Assembly (NCBI GenBank): GCA_016808115.1
Contig: JAEQBH010006857.1
Coordinates: 57,423 to 121,422 of the forward strand
DNA from: Tetrastigma voinierianum
Taxonomy: Eukaryota; Streptophyta; Magnoliopsida; Vitales; Vitaceae
Length of the DNA: 64,000 nucleotides
Reading direction: 5' to 3'
Positions 21,225 through 33,203 of the stretch are shown here, in pieces. A program made the position numbers and the translations under genes. The notes below the pieces were generated by a model. The model was given only the letters and a program-made list of their open reading frames with translations. It ran no database searches and was not told where the DNA came from. Within the stretch, counting starts at the first letter, position 1, and each line of letters opens with the position of its first letter.

Positions 21225-23643
21225 TGATGAGCTTAAAAGTCATCTCTTTAGTCCATTTTTTCTGCTGATTTTCTTCAAGCAATTAAAATTGAATAATTAA
21301 TATACAAATATGCAAAACTAATTCAACTGTTATTAAAGGTGTAGAATGGAAGAAAGAAGAAAAGCAAGAGAAAAAGGCGTATATGAATAAAAAGTGCGCC
21401 GAGGCAGAGCAGTGGAACAAAATCAAGCAACCATTGATGCGCTGAGGTTTTCGCGCCCGCCAAGTGAGGTCGCGAAGCATCGAAATTAAGATGCAGGTCG
21501 CGACATGGACAACAAGATAACAGGTCACACTTGAGATCAAGGCCAGAGCCAGAATGAGCGACGCCGCGATGTGAGATCATGTCGGCATCAAGAGCCAGCG
21601 CCAAAGCTACAGCCGAATCAAGTCGCGATGTTATCAAGTCGCGACATCGGGGAACCGCCAGAGAAAGCTAGTGAAAAGAACTGGCGTCACAACAAGAGGT
21701 CAAGTCAATACATCAAAAGTCAATAAGCGGAAGATCAGAAGTTGATGTCGCGACATGAAATTGATGTCGCGACACCAGACCTGCTCAGTTGAAGGGTAAA
21801 GCTTCATGAAGTGATGTCACGACAAGAGATTGATGTCGCGACATCCGAAGACATCAGTTGAAAACTGCAGATGACTTGAGTTGAGGTCGCGACATGAGAT
21901 CGACGTCGCGACATCATGAGAAAACAATCGAAAACTGCCAAGACGTGAGAAGATGTCGCGACCAGATATTGACGTCGCGACATCAAGAATGACCAAATCC
22001 AGGTTACATAGAGTACGTCGCTGACGCCGTAATGATGTCGCTGATTCCCGAAGCGATGTCGCGACAAGGAACCGAGTCGCTGACTTGAATAGTGACTCGG
22101 GCCTCACTAAAACTACGCAAAGTTACATGGATTAGGGCCCAATTGAGGAACCTATAAAATACGCAAATATCCGTACCAAGAGGTCTCGCGCTAATGCACG
22201 AGGTCCGATTGTCATAGCTCATTTTTCTTTCTTTATTTTTTATTTTTTGTCATTGCCAGAGCAGATTATGTTTTCGTGATTTTCATCTTCGCTAGATTTT
22301 TTCGAATCGATGTTAACGTTTAAATCAATGAGCGCGTATCATTTTTTCAATTACTACCGGAATGTCGGGTTCGCCGTATAAATTTCTAGAATCGATTGTC
22401 ACTTCAATGCAATATTTTAAGGATCGTAGGAAATCGTTGTATCGCACTAGTAATCGAGAAACTAAATTTTCCACACCTGGGAACGCTATAACGTGAATTT
22501 GTCTTTCCCGTGAGCTGCTCCAAAGAATTTTGTTAATTTCGAAGTAATGAATTTACTTGGCTCAATATTTTCGGGATCTGAATATCAGTTTATACCGTTA
22601 AGATTTATGCCTGCTGTTTCATTTCAAGAGGTCCTCCAGACATTAGAAGACATTCCCAGAGAATGTGCATTGAAGTATTACTAACTCAGTTATTAGGATC
22701 TTATTTGTGTCACTAGATAAATCTTCACTGAATCAAGAATGAGTCAATGAGTTATCTTACTTAAACAAGAAGAGTTCGACCTCAATCTCTATGAAGAGCC
22801 AATCCCAAGGTCAGGATCTGTTCAAGGAAAGGTTGATCTATCCTAATTTCGAGGAGGAGCAACTGAAGTTGTACATATCCTGTCACCAATAATCAGATTA
22901 TGTCATCATAAATGGTATGAAGCATCATAGTGAAAATACCTCAGATTAAGGAAGTCCTTCTAGTGATATCTAATTCCCGTATTCGAGAGAACTGCGTCAT
23001 AAATTAGATAATGAAATGTGAGTGGAGAGATCCAACCGCACTACAACGCCGATGATTTTCAAAACTGAGTTAATCGTTGTACTCTTACCCATTTAAATCT
23101 ACGTGAATCGAGGCTTCACTATAAATCGTTTTATTGATGTGTCTTGAGGATAACTATTCGGGCATTCATTTCTTATTGAATCAATATTCTTAATTCCTTT
23201 ATCTTCCGCTTTGTCGTTATTTTAGATATTTCTTGAGTCTTTCAAATTTTCAAAGATTCGAACGGACCCTAATATCATTTTTTTTTACAGCCCAAATAGT
23301 ATGGAACTTGAAGGTCAGTAGTTGATTTAAAATTCTTGAGATCCCCGTGGATCGATATCCGGGACTTAAATCCATTTTACTTGTCTAATTGCACTTCACA
23401 GCATCACAGATCAAAATCAAACTTTGAAAATGAATTACTCTAGTAGACTTTTGGTTTACAAATTATGATTTCAACAAGTTTTATGGCAAGGTTGTCGATT
23501 AATCCATTAGTCCTTGGCAAAGCAGTTGTCAGAAGTCTAGATACGCCATTTCGGGTCGCCTTAACAAGTTTCATGGCAAGGTCGCGGATTAATTAATACC
23601 CTTGCACAAGGTCATAAATTGTGTGTGTTCTCGTCCGTCAACA
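21225..23643 (+). repeat. 3' LTR of the IGS retrotransposon
   Basis: Pairs with 11619-14148. The palindromes are clearest here: TGTCGCGACA(T/C) or close forms near 21746, 21766, 21833, 21885, 21904, 21953, 21971 and 22055. Downstream are CTATAAAATA and a T-rich tract. It ends GTCAACA at 23643, followed by ACTAG. Confidence 0.92.
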
Positions 23644-23648
23644 ACTAG
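23644..23648. repeat. Target site duplication ACTAG, right
   Basis: Exact copy of 11614-11618 after the last CA of the element. Confidence 0.9.
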
Positions 23649-24178
23649 GCGCAGGCATCGTGTGTCTAGGTACGGCATGGCATAAAGACTAAATTTCGAG
23701 GCCCCGTGTGTCTGTGTGCATGGTCGAGGCCCCGTGTGTCTAGGCACATGGCATGCTATGTGCCATAAAGATCGCGCCGAGGCATCGTGTGTTCAGCATG
23801 GCATGGCATAGCACCAGCCCCGAGGCCTGCGGTGCCTAGGGCATGGCATGCCACACTCCACCCGCACCGTGTTCAGCATGGAATGGCACCAGCTCCAGGT
23901 ATCGTGGTGTCTAGGCATGATATGGCAGCACAGGCGCCGAGGCCCCTGCAAAGCCAGGGCACGGCATGCACCAGCGCCGAGGCCCCGTGGTGTCTAGGCA
24001 TGGCGGCGCGGCACTATGCCGGCCCCGTGCGGTGTCGGTGGGGTACGGCATGGTGCGCCAAAAGCACTATGCCGGCCCCGTAGGTTCAGGAATGGCATGG
24101 CAAAGCACTATGCCGAGGCCCCAGCGTGGCATGCCATGCAGCACCAGGTCGAGGAACCTCACCACTGAAACTAGGCCA
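23649..24178. repeat. IGS type 1 subrepeat array, right part (unit A)
   Basis: Continuation of the array at 11126-11613, with CGAGGCCCCGTGTGTCTAGG cores and GGCATGGCA blocks. Together the two parts match 41520-42770 in unit B. Confidence 0.85.
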
Positions 24179-24250
24179 ATTAATGGCACATTCATGATAG
24201 AAATAAACCTCAACCCTAAAAAAACAATGTTTTTTAAACTAGAGCGAGAT
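24179..24250. other. 70-bp unique spacer between IGS arrays (unit A)
   Basis: Begins TTAATGGCACATTCATGATA and contains CAATGTTTTTTAAACTAG. The same segment separates the two arrays in unit B at 42777-42840. Confidence 0.75.
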
Positions 24251-26436
24251 TAATCTAGGCATGGCATGGCACTATGCCGAGGCACCGTGCCTAGGCATGC
24301 ACTGTTCAACTCATCTGTCTAGGCATGTCATGGCACAAGGTCGAGGCACCGCGCCGAATCGTATCGACAGCATGCCAAGGCACTACAGTCGCGCCACCGT
24401 GCCTAGGCAAGCACTCGCCAAGGCACCGCTCCCGTGGAGGCATGCACTCGACCACCCCACGCAGCATGCCAAGGCACCAGCCGAATCAATCGCCGCATGT
24501 CACGGGCATTGGGCCGCAGGCACCGCTACCGCACCGCGTCGGCGGTGATGCCACACCAGTCGCGCCACCGCGCCTAGGCGCTAATTCGCCGAGGCACCGC
24601 TCCTAGAGTGCATGCACCAGCCGACCACCGCGCTCAGGCGCCACGGCACGAAGCCAACCACCGTTTAGCACGTCAAGACTCAGTCGAATCACCGTGGCGC
24701 ATGTCATGGCACAGGGCCAAGGCACCGCGGCCAGCAAGCACTGCCGAGGCACCGCGCGCCATGACACCAGTCAATCACCTCGGGCCAGTACGTCACAAGA
24801 CTAGCCGACCACCGCCCGCACGTCACGCACCAAAGTCGAGCACCGCGGCTGGTGGTGGGCACCGGCCAAAGACCATGGCCCAGCCATGACACTCAAAGCC
24901 CAATCACCTCGCCCAGTATTCGCGCACCAGCTCAGGCAATCAGCCCTCCTGGCATGGCACGGTGCCTGCAGGCATCGCGCTCCGTTACGCACTAGTCGAG
25001 GCACCGCGTTCGCGCATGCGTCATGGCACTAGGCCCACCAGATCGGTCGAGCACCGCCCGTGCCATGGCACTGGGGCCGAGGCACCGCGCTCAGCATGTC
25101 ACGCACCAGCTCCAGCACCGCCTGCATGTCACGGGCACCAGCCCGTGCACGTGCTCAGTACGCCGTGACCAGTCGAGGGCACCGTGCCTAGTAGCCGCCA
25201 CGGCACTAAAGCCGAGGCACCTCGTAGCATGGCATGTCACTAGGCCGAATCACCGTGCCTAGTACGTCATGGCACCGGGTCGGTGTTATGCCCGTGCATG
25301 TCGCGCACCAGCCGAGGCATCGTTCGCCACGGCATCAAAGTCGGCGCACCCGCCCAGTGCATGTCATGGCACTAGCCCAGCAATCGTGCCTAGGCATGCC
25401 TCAGATTCAGGGCCGGCGGCACCGCGGCTCAGCATGCCATGGCACTAAGTCGGTGCACCGTGCCTGTGCATGCCATGGAACTAAGCCGGTGGCACCTCGC
25501 AGGCACGCATGTCACTAGCCATGGCACCCCGTCTGTGCAAGACACTAAAGTGTGGAACCCTTGCTCCGTGCATGTCAGCGGCACTAGGCCGAGGCACCGT
25601 GTCTATTCATGGCATGGCACTAGCCGCAGGCACCGCTTAAAGTACGTCACGGCACCAGTCGCGCACCGCTTCCAGCAAGCACTGTGCGTAATCACCGTGT
25701 TTCCAGCGGCGCGTCATTTACTAGGCTTCCAGGCACCGCCAGCATGTCATGGCACTAAAGCCCGTGCACCGCCTCGCAAGCACTTTGTTGGAGGCAATCG
25801 TGCTTGTGCGCTAACAGCTGAATCACCATGCCTAGGCACGTCATGGCACCGGGCCGAGGCACCATGCCCAGTACGTCATGGCATCAGTCGGCGCACCGCT
25901 CCAGCATGTCATGGCACCAGTCGAGGCACCGCGCCTAGGCACGTTTACGGCGGGCCCAGTAACCGCCTAGGCATTTCATGGCGCACCAGCCCGTGCACCG
26001 CGCCCGGGCAAGCACAAGGTCGAATCAATCGCGTTTCAGTACGTCACAAGACTAGCCCGTAGCACCGTGCTCAGGGGCATGTCATGGCACCAGCCGAGGC
26101 ACCGTGCCCAGCATGTCATGGCACCAGGCCCGGGGTAAATTTCCGGGCGGAGGCAACGCGCCCAGGCAAGCACCAGTCGACGCACCGCGCTGGGCAAGCA
26201 CCAGCCGACGCACCGCCTGGCATGTCATGGCACTAATCACCGCGGCCTAGCATGCACTACGCCGAATCACCGCAGCTCAGCATGCCATGGCACTGTGCCC
26301 AGTCGGCGCAATCGCGGGACTAGTACGTCACTTCCAAGACTCAGCCGCCGCGCACTGCCTAGCACGACCGCTGAGCAACGTGATCTGGCATGCCATGCAC
26401 TAGGCCGAGGCAAACGTCTAAGCACGGGCCTATCCA
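24251..26436. repeat. IGS type 2 subrepeat array (unit A)
   Basis: Long array of units of about 36 bp built on GGCCGAGGCACCGTGCCTAG and GCATGTCATGGCACTA, with alternating CCGAGGCACC and CCGAATCACC variants. Units differ mainly at the CTAGG step (CTAGG, CCAG, CTGTG, CTAAAG). Long open frames across it are a by-product of GC-rich repeats. Confidence 0.88.
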
Positions 26437-26829
26437 GCACGTGAGGCAAGATGTGATATCACGGGGTGGGGGTGGCGCGATAATGGCATGGTCTGGGGCA
26501 CAAGGATTGACCACACCATGCCTCTCTAATCCGCCTACCACGCGGATCGGCGGCAACATGTCTACGGCTTGACGGCACCACCGAGGCGACCACAAGATAC
26601 CTGCGGTGCAAGCGCAAGTCGTGGCCGGTCCGAATTCGCTGGTTTTGATTTCGAGCAAGGCAATCGCTGGCCCAATCGCTTCATTTCGCGATTCTTTTTA
26701 TTCCATAGTATGCTATCTGCGATCCTAAGATTCTTGTTCAATGGCCAAGGGGCTTCCCGTACCACCAGTAACGCCCAACCTCTCGGCTTGGCACGAAAAG
26801 CGAAACACGAGTGGATTGCCCGAGGGGAG
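26437..26829 (-). other. 25S 3' flank / 3' ETS (unit B)
   Basis: Spacer between the type 2 array and the 25S 3' end. It carries AGATGTGATATCACGGGGTG near 26449, with a TGATATCA palindrome followed by a G-rich run. The same motif appears before unit C 25S (about 45786-45806). The segment is conserved between units. It would hold the rRNA 3' end and possibly termination signals, which is inference. Confidence 0.6.
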
Positions 26830-27862
26830 GGATTTAACGAGCGGTTATGGTCGTAATCTCACCGATCGCCGCAGCCAGCGCTACTCCGCCACTTACAAAT
26901 AACAATCACGCTGTGGCTTATCGCTTCCAAAGCGATCACCGCCGCCGGCCTAATAAGGCTTCGCGCGCCACACGCCGGCCCAATCGCTGAAATCGACCAA
27001 GGACGCGCGCTCGAATGGTGGCCCCATCGAGGGTCACCGCCACGGCGCACGCCAGCTATCTGACTTCACCTGGGAGGCGTTTCGCCATAATCAAGCGCAC
27101 GGAAGCCGCGCCACCGCCAACCAAGCGCCACGACCAATCAGGCGAATCAATCCGCTCCTCTCGTACCAGGTTGAATTACTACTTAACACCGTCACGCGAG
27201 GTAAACTGGCAACTGTCGCCACTCGCTAAAACCCACCACGCTCCTACTGTAGGAACAATCCAACACTTGCGAATTCCGCTCACAATGATAGAAAGAGTTT
27301 ACATCAAGGATCAAAAGCAACGCCGCTTATGAACGCCGTCGCCACAAGCTAGTTATCCTCGTGGGTAACTTTTCCGACAATTCCTGGCCTAAATTCAACA
27401 GCGATAGCCACGCCACTCGCTCAGACTAGCATCAAAATCATAATCAAACGAAGCTTTTACCCTTTGTTCCACACGATTTCGCTCGCTGAGCTCATCTTGG
27501 GGACACCGCGTTATCTTAACGTATGTACGCCACCCAACCTCCCCACCGATACAATGTCTTCCCGCCTCCATCTACTGAAGGCCTGTCTGGGCAAGGAGGA
27601 TGTTCCCCGCCCGATTCACCCGAATAAGTAAAATAACGTTAAAAGTAAAGGGTATTTCACTCCTCGCCATTTCCGCCTCCCACTTATCCTACACCTCAAG
27701 TCATTTCACAAAGCTTCCGACCAGAGTCAAGCTCAATGTGGTCTTCTTTCCCCGCTGATTTCCCGCCAAGCCCGCCTCCCTTTACTGGCTTCTTACTGGA
27801 TAGTAGACGTATAGCAACTTTGCTAATCCATTCTCGCGCATTACCAATTAGATTATCGGCGT

Positions 27863-27895
<33 letters not shown>

Positions 27896-29959
27896 AAATA
27901 GCTTACTCCAAGGCTTGGCTAAATTTCACTGATATTCAGAGACTTGGCAGAATCAGGACTTGCGTGAGCATCACAGGAATTCTGTCGCAATGCTTTGTTT
28001 TAATTAAAACAAATTTGATTCCCTCGTCTATACCTCGCTTCCGAAGGTCGATCGTTCGACGTCGGAAGGCCCCCGAGTTGCCTTGCCCGTCTCTCGGCTA
28101 AGACGCGGCGTGGGACTCGCTCTCGCCATGAGCTCGAGCAGCCCACCGACAAATGATTGTTCGACTGGACCCCCGTGCCTACTCGAGCTAATCCTTTCCC
28201 GAGGTTACGATCCATTTTGCCGACTCGCTTAGTTCGATCGACCAAAGGCTATTCACCTCGAGACCAATGCCATGAGCACGACCGGCGTGGAGGCACCTCT
28301 CTGGCCCTCCTGATTTTCATGTGGTCAGCCGAGGGCGCACCTGACACCACGCGACACGCGCAGCTCTTCCGTCGCTGAACCCTACCTCCTGCCAGCCGCT
28401 TCCGTGGTGGGCCGGGCCGGTAAACGGAAAGATAACTCTTCCAGGCCTCTCGACGACGCCTCCGAACTCCCGGACACGTCACCGCCAACGTCCTGGCTCA
28501 GAATGTTAACCCGATTCCCTCGATGCTCGCATGCAGACGCCATTCCACTCAAGCCCCGTCTCTTAGGATCGACTAACCCATGTGCAAGCGCCGCCCACAA
28601 CCTTCCCCGGCCTTCAAAGTTCCCATTTGAACATTTGCTACTACCACCACAAGATCCGCAGACCTGTGTTTTATACATGATCAGCCGCGCCTCCACTTAA
28701 CATCGAGGCCCGACTCGCTCTACTTACCTGGGTAGGTTCGCGCGTCACAATATATATATAATCCATTTTCGGGCTAGTCGATTCTGGGCAGTGAGTCAAG
28801 CACTGCGCTGATTTTCGACTTCCATGACCACCGCATCCTAAATTGGTTTTAGACCGACCAACACCTCAGGGTCGTTGGCCACAAGAATGGGCACCAGAAC
28901 CGCCTTTCTTGCCTATCCCAGACGCTCATAATGGGTGCCTGGTCACTGGGAGCTCTCATCATGGTCTGGCCTCAATGGAGCACAAAGTCGTCCTTACCTA
29001 TTTAAAGTTTGAGAATAGGTCGAGGGCGTAAGCCGGCGCCCATGCTTCAATCATCGGGTTTACCCGATAGAACTCAATGGCTGCCCGGAAACAACTCGAA
29101 ACTTCTGAGGGAACCAATACGAGATGGCCTTACGAATCTTTCGCTTCACCAACAATAACGATTTGTAATAAACAAGATCGCGCAATTTCCACCGAGTTTC
29201 TCCGCTTCGCCGCCAGACATAGTTCACCATCTTCAACCCGAAGGTGCATGCTCTACCAACCTCTTCTCGTAAGATCAAGGCCTGCCGACGGCACCCCGCG
29301 AGGGGGATCTTGCCGATCAGCTTTACGCCTTACGTTCATAGCCTGACTTTACTATACGTCGGTTCGTCCGTTTCACGACCCGTCGAACGTCTGGCCGGGT
29401 CGCGAGCGCACAAATGCATCGAGGGCGCGGCGCTAAGATTCACGATCGAGGCGACGACGCCTCACGTGGTATGACTACAACCCGCTTCCTTCGTTGTCAG
29501 CTTCAAATCAAGGGCTTTCGGTCCGCGCTTTCAGAGTCGACGGCAGACGCCGATCGCTGCTCCACATCCGACCAGACGCATCGCCGGCCCCCATCCGCTT
29601 CCTCCCACACTCCCTCAAGCACTTTGACTCTTTTCAAAGTCCTTTTCATCTTCCCCACTATCGCATCTACCTCGCTCAGATTTAGCTCGAAGGAACTGGC
29701 ACGCCCGACGGGGCCGATTCCCAAACAACCCGCACTCGCTGACAAATACGTGGTGCGACACAGGTCCGCATCACCGGCTTCACTCCGCCTTCGGACTCAG
29801 TTCGTCCCGCCGCCACGCTTCTCCAGACGCACCTGACTGCACTAACGCCCCATTCTCAAGGTCGCTTCTTCCGTCACACGTTACAAGTGGGAATCCTCAG
29901 AAGTTTCTTTCCGCTTATTGATATGCTCAACTCAGCGGGTACGCCTGACCCGGGGTCGC
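26830..29959 (-). rRNA. 25S rRNA (unit B)
   Basis: The only 25S gene wholly inside the window with a good 5' end. The 3' end region reads GTAATCTCACCGATCGCC and CGCCACTTACAA near 26853-26896. Further landmarks are CGCTCCTCTCGTACCAGGTT (sarcin/ricin loop) near 27151, AACAATCCAACACTTGCGAA near 27255 and CACAATGATAGAAAGAGTTT near 27281. TTTACCCTTTGTTCCACACG lies near 27455. The 5' end reads CCGCTTATTGATATGCTCAA (29911-29930), CTCAGCGGGT and CCGGGGTCGC. The length of about 3.13 kb is some 8 percent short of plant 25S because of many small deletions. An ATATATATATA stretch near 28750 is absent from units A and C. Confidence 0.95.
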
Positions 29960-30184
29960 CGAGGCCCCGGCCACGAGCCCCGCGGCCGCCCGCCCGACAT
30001 GGAGACTCTCCTCCTCCGGACGAGGGGAAAAGGATCGTGGGTTCGCGCCCCAAACCACCGTTGAGGCGGCACCGCCACGACGATTTTAACCAACCACGAC
30101 GCGATGTTCCAGGGAGGCCACTGTCCGCCTGAACTCCAAGCCCCTACCGCCGATAGGGTGGAGGGGCATCGGCAGCGTGAGGTT
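29960..30184 (-). other. ITS2 (unit B)
   Basis: GC-rich spacer between 5.8S and 25S, defined by its flanks, with blocks shared with ITS2 of units A and C. Confidence 0.8.
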
Positions 30185-30334
30185 CAAACAGCGCACTTCA
30201 CCTGACATTACGCTCGGCGCACTCATATTTAAACACTTATGATTCACTTCGGATTCTCGTAATTCACACCCGCATCGTGATTTTGCTACGCTCTTCATCG
30301 ATGCGAGAGCCTAGATATCCCGCCGTCAGAGTCA
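30185..30334 (-). rRNA. 5.8S rRNA (unit B)
   Basis: The reverse complement shows TTTTGCTACGCTCTTCATCG and ATGCGAGAGCCTAGATATCC (30281-30320), the most conserved part of 5.8S. The 3' half is badly degraded compared with unit A. The length is about 150 bases. Confidence 0.88.
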
Positions 30335-30572
30335 TGAGAGTTAATGACTATGCTTTCCAATCTGACTGGGCCACGGGATGGCGTTGTTTCGCTGTATTTC
30401 CTCGACGCCCACGCCGGTCTGTCGGGTGGACTGAAGGTCCCCAAGAAGACGCCCCATGCACGGGCAGGCAAGGCTCGCGACGCCCACCAATCCATCAGAG
30501 CGAGGGAGGGCTCCACGCCGACTGTGGGGGTTTTAAACAACGTGTTCACGGTCGCCTGGCCTATAGGTTCGA
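30335..30572 (-). other. ITS1 (unit B)
   Basis: Spacer between 18S and 5.8S, about 240 bases, defined by its flanks. It shares blocks such as GGCAAGGCTCGCGACGCC with unit C. Confidence 0.8.
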
Positions 30573-30802
30573 TAATGACCTTCCGCAGGTTCACCACTGA
30601 ACCCCGTTATTTAATTTCTCCTTTCCTCTGAAATGATAAGGTTCAAGTGATTCCCGACGCCGAGGCGCGAACCGGCCACAGCGATACGAACACCAGCACC
30701 TGACTATCTAACTCCGTAGGAGCGACGGGCGGTGTGTACAAAGGCAGACGTAGTCAACGCCGAAATGACACCCGCTTACAAGGAATTCCTCGTTAAGACC
30801 AA

Positions 30803-30844
<42 letters not shown>

Positions 30845-31965
30845 CGACCCGCCCGCCTACCAAGGCCATGCACTGCTGAATACATCGGGCAGAAGCCGCT
30901 GCGGCGGCCCAGAACATCTAAGGGCATCAGCACTGCTATCGCTTCAAACTTCCTCGCCTAAGCGCCATAGTCCCTCTAAGAAGCCGTCGCGAGGATCACC
31001 TTCGTGATAGCTAGTTGCGCCGAGGTCCTGCTCATAAACTTAATTAACCACACAAATCGCTCCACCAACTAAGAACGCCATGCACCACCACCCATAGAAT
31101 CAAGAAAGAGCTCTCAGCTAATCCTTACTATGTCCGACCGTAAGTTTCCCAGTCAGTCAAATTAAGCCGCAAGCTCCACTCCCGGTGGTGCCTTCGTCAA
31201 TTCGGTTTCACCACACCATACTCCCCGGAACCCAAAAACTTTGATTTCATAAGGTGCCAATGAGTCCTAAAAGTTAACATCCGATCCTCTCTCGGCCTGG
31301 GCATCGCTTATGGTTTGCACTAGATTCGATCTCGGGCTTCCGCTTTCAGCCTCAACTTTCAGTTTCTTGACACGAAACACCGCAAATGCTTTCGCAGCTT
31401 GTTCGTCTTTCATAAATCCAAGAATTTCCACCTCCTGACTATGAAATACGAATGCCCCGACAGTCCCTTGCAGAATCATTACTCCGATCCCGAAGGCCAA
31501 CACACCGACCGAAATCCTATGATGTTATCCCATGCTAATGTATCCATACAGAGGCTTGCTTTCTGAGCACTCTAATTTCTTCAAAGTAATGAAGACTAAG
31601 GCACGACCCACGATAAGACCAGGAGCGATCGCCTGTGAAGGACAAAGAGGACCGGTGCACACCGTAAGGCTGATCGACCGACCCATCCCAAAGTCCAACT
31701 ACGAGCTTTTTAACTTACAACAACTTAAATATACGCTATCGATCCGAATTACCGCCGCCGGCACCAAACTCGCCTCCAATGGATCCGCAGAAGGGATCGA
31801 TTGTACTATTCCAATTACCACCAAAGAGCCCGGTATTGTTATTTATTGTCACTACCTCCCGCGTCGATCGGCAATTTGCGCTGGTCACGCTTCGACGTGT
31901 GGTAACCGCTTTCGTGCTCCATCTCCGAATCGAACCCTAATTCTCCGCCACCCGTCAATACCAGG
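30573..31965 (-). rRNA. 18S rRNA, 3' part, interrupted (unit B)
   Basis: The reverse complement starts TAATGACCTTCCGCAGGTTC. It contains GACCAACAATTGCAATGATC near 30800, CATAGAATCAAGAAAGAGC near 31093 and AACTTAAATATACGCTATC near 31722. It ends AATACCAGG at 31965, where the chromovirus LTR begins. The 5' part resumes at 38016. The two pieces add to about 1.73 kb. Confidence 0.95.
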
Positions 31966-32856
31966 TGTCGCCACGCCTACTTTTGCTCGTGTGCGCCTAG
32001 AAATCTGCCAGCGCCTCCTTCGATGCCTCACCATTCTCAACATGGCCATGGCACTTCCCAACTCAGATTTTATTAGCTACTAAAATATTGTAAGACAATT
32101 TCCCAGACAGCTCCCACACCCTGCTCAATGGTCGGGATCCAACCCACAACATAATGAATTAACCAAGTGAGCACGCAGCCCTTTATATAGGATGCTCAAG
32201 GGCAATCCTGGGTGACAATAATGAATATGAGTCCACTCCAACTCAGCTCAAATCCGCCAGAAGCCAAAGACAATCCTTCCCGTGACAGAGTCCCGACCAA
32301 TGAAACCCTATACACGCCCACACGATTCCCACCACGAGTAGGAGCTCCTCCCCCCGCCTGTAGAGTCCTGTCTCCCGCCAGAGTCTCCGTCCCGCCCAGT
32401 GTGTCTCTTCCGCCCGGGACCTTCCCGCCTGTGAGTCCGGCACCGCGCCAGAGTCTTCTTCCTGCCCCAGATTGGGAGTCCTTCCCGCCTCGGGAGTTCT
32501 AGCTTCGCCAGAGTCCCACGCACAGACTCCTTGGGGGGGTCAGAGAGGAATCCTTTGCTGCACCCTGACAGGGATGCTCGCGCCCAAGGCTCTCCCCTCG
32601 TCATAAATAGCCGACACTCGCCCTTAGATTCCGCTTGCCTCAAGTGCCACGCCCTGTGCCCCTCTAGTTGAGTGCCGTGACAGCCATCGTGGCGCGTCCC
32701 GACCGGACATTTGCTTGCCTTCCGCCTACGTGGCGTGCTTGCTCACGCTCAGGCCTCCTGACACATGTTTTCCCAATCTTTCCGCTGCTTCCTTAGCGCC
32801 ATTGGGCCAAGGCAAATACGCCGTGACGGATTGCAGCATCTAGTCGAGGGCCAACA
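31966..32856 (-). repeat. 3' LTR of chromovirus copy B
   Basis: Shares with the other five LTRs the ATTTTATTAGCTACTAAAAT block, CTTTATATAG at 32181-32190 (TATA box on the minus strand) and the GAGTCC-TTCCCGCC tandem block at about 32330-32530. It ends CTAGTCGAGGGCCAACA. Confidence 0.88.
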
Positions 32857-32996
32857 AACCCTCCCCACTAGAGGCCCAACGCCCGCTGACTTCCAACCGC
32901 ATACTTAAGGATCCGATCTTCAACCGCCACAATGTAGCACCCTTTTCCTGGGCCTTGCCTACCCACACGCGCCCTTCCAATGAACCGCGGCTCTAC

Positions 32997-33203
32997 TCAC
33001 TGTTTTCCAGCTTCCCTGAGCATCTTCCTATCCCCGCAGGATGCTTCGCAATCTCTTGCGTCGAACTCGACTCCCAACCATAGCGTTCGCTTACCAGACC
33101 ACGGACTAGGATCACCGTGATGGGGCTTCGTGAAGCTGGCATGGAATGTCGGCGAAGCTTCAACTCCTCGTAGCTTCCACAGGTGCCACGCCCTACACGC
33201 CAC
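32997..33203 (-). pseudogene. Integrase end / chromodomain fragment, copy B
   Basis: The minus-strand frame includes PTFHASFTKPHHGDPSP, matching PTFHVSFLKPYHSDPSP of copy A. The following chromodomain is shifted and unreadable beyond VEFDARD. Confidence 0.75.

Larger units (their letters stand above)
11619..23643 (+). mobile_element. 12-kb non-autonomous LTR retrotransposon in the IGS of unit A
   Basis: This 12025-bp element begins TGATGAGCTTAAAAGTCATC and ends CCGTCAACA. It has LTRs of 2530 and 2419 bp, an exact 5-bp TSD, a tRNA-Asp-type primer site after the left LTR and a purine-rich tract before the right LTR. It therefore lies on the plus strand, against rRNA transcription. The internal 7.1 kb shows no reverse transcriptase, integrase or protease in any frame I could read, only short charged or coiled-coil fragments. 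Large LTRs with a long internal region lacking pol fit the LARD or TR-GAG class of parasitic elements that borrow enzymes from a relative. The family is not identified. Only unit A has it, so it arrived after the 18S insertion or was lost from the other units by unequal exchange. Confidence 0.92.

Noticed and set aside
25439..26062. Open frame of 207 codons on the plus strand
   Set aside because: It lies wholly in the type 2 subrepeats. The product is a repeat of GC-rich unit readings with no domain, and the frame exists because the units lack stops.
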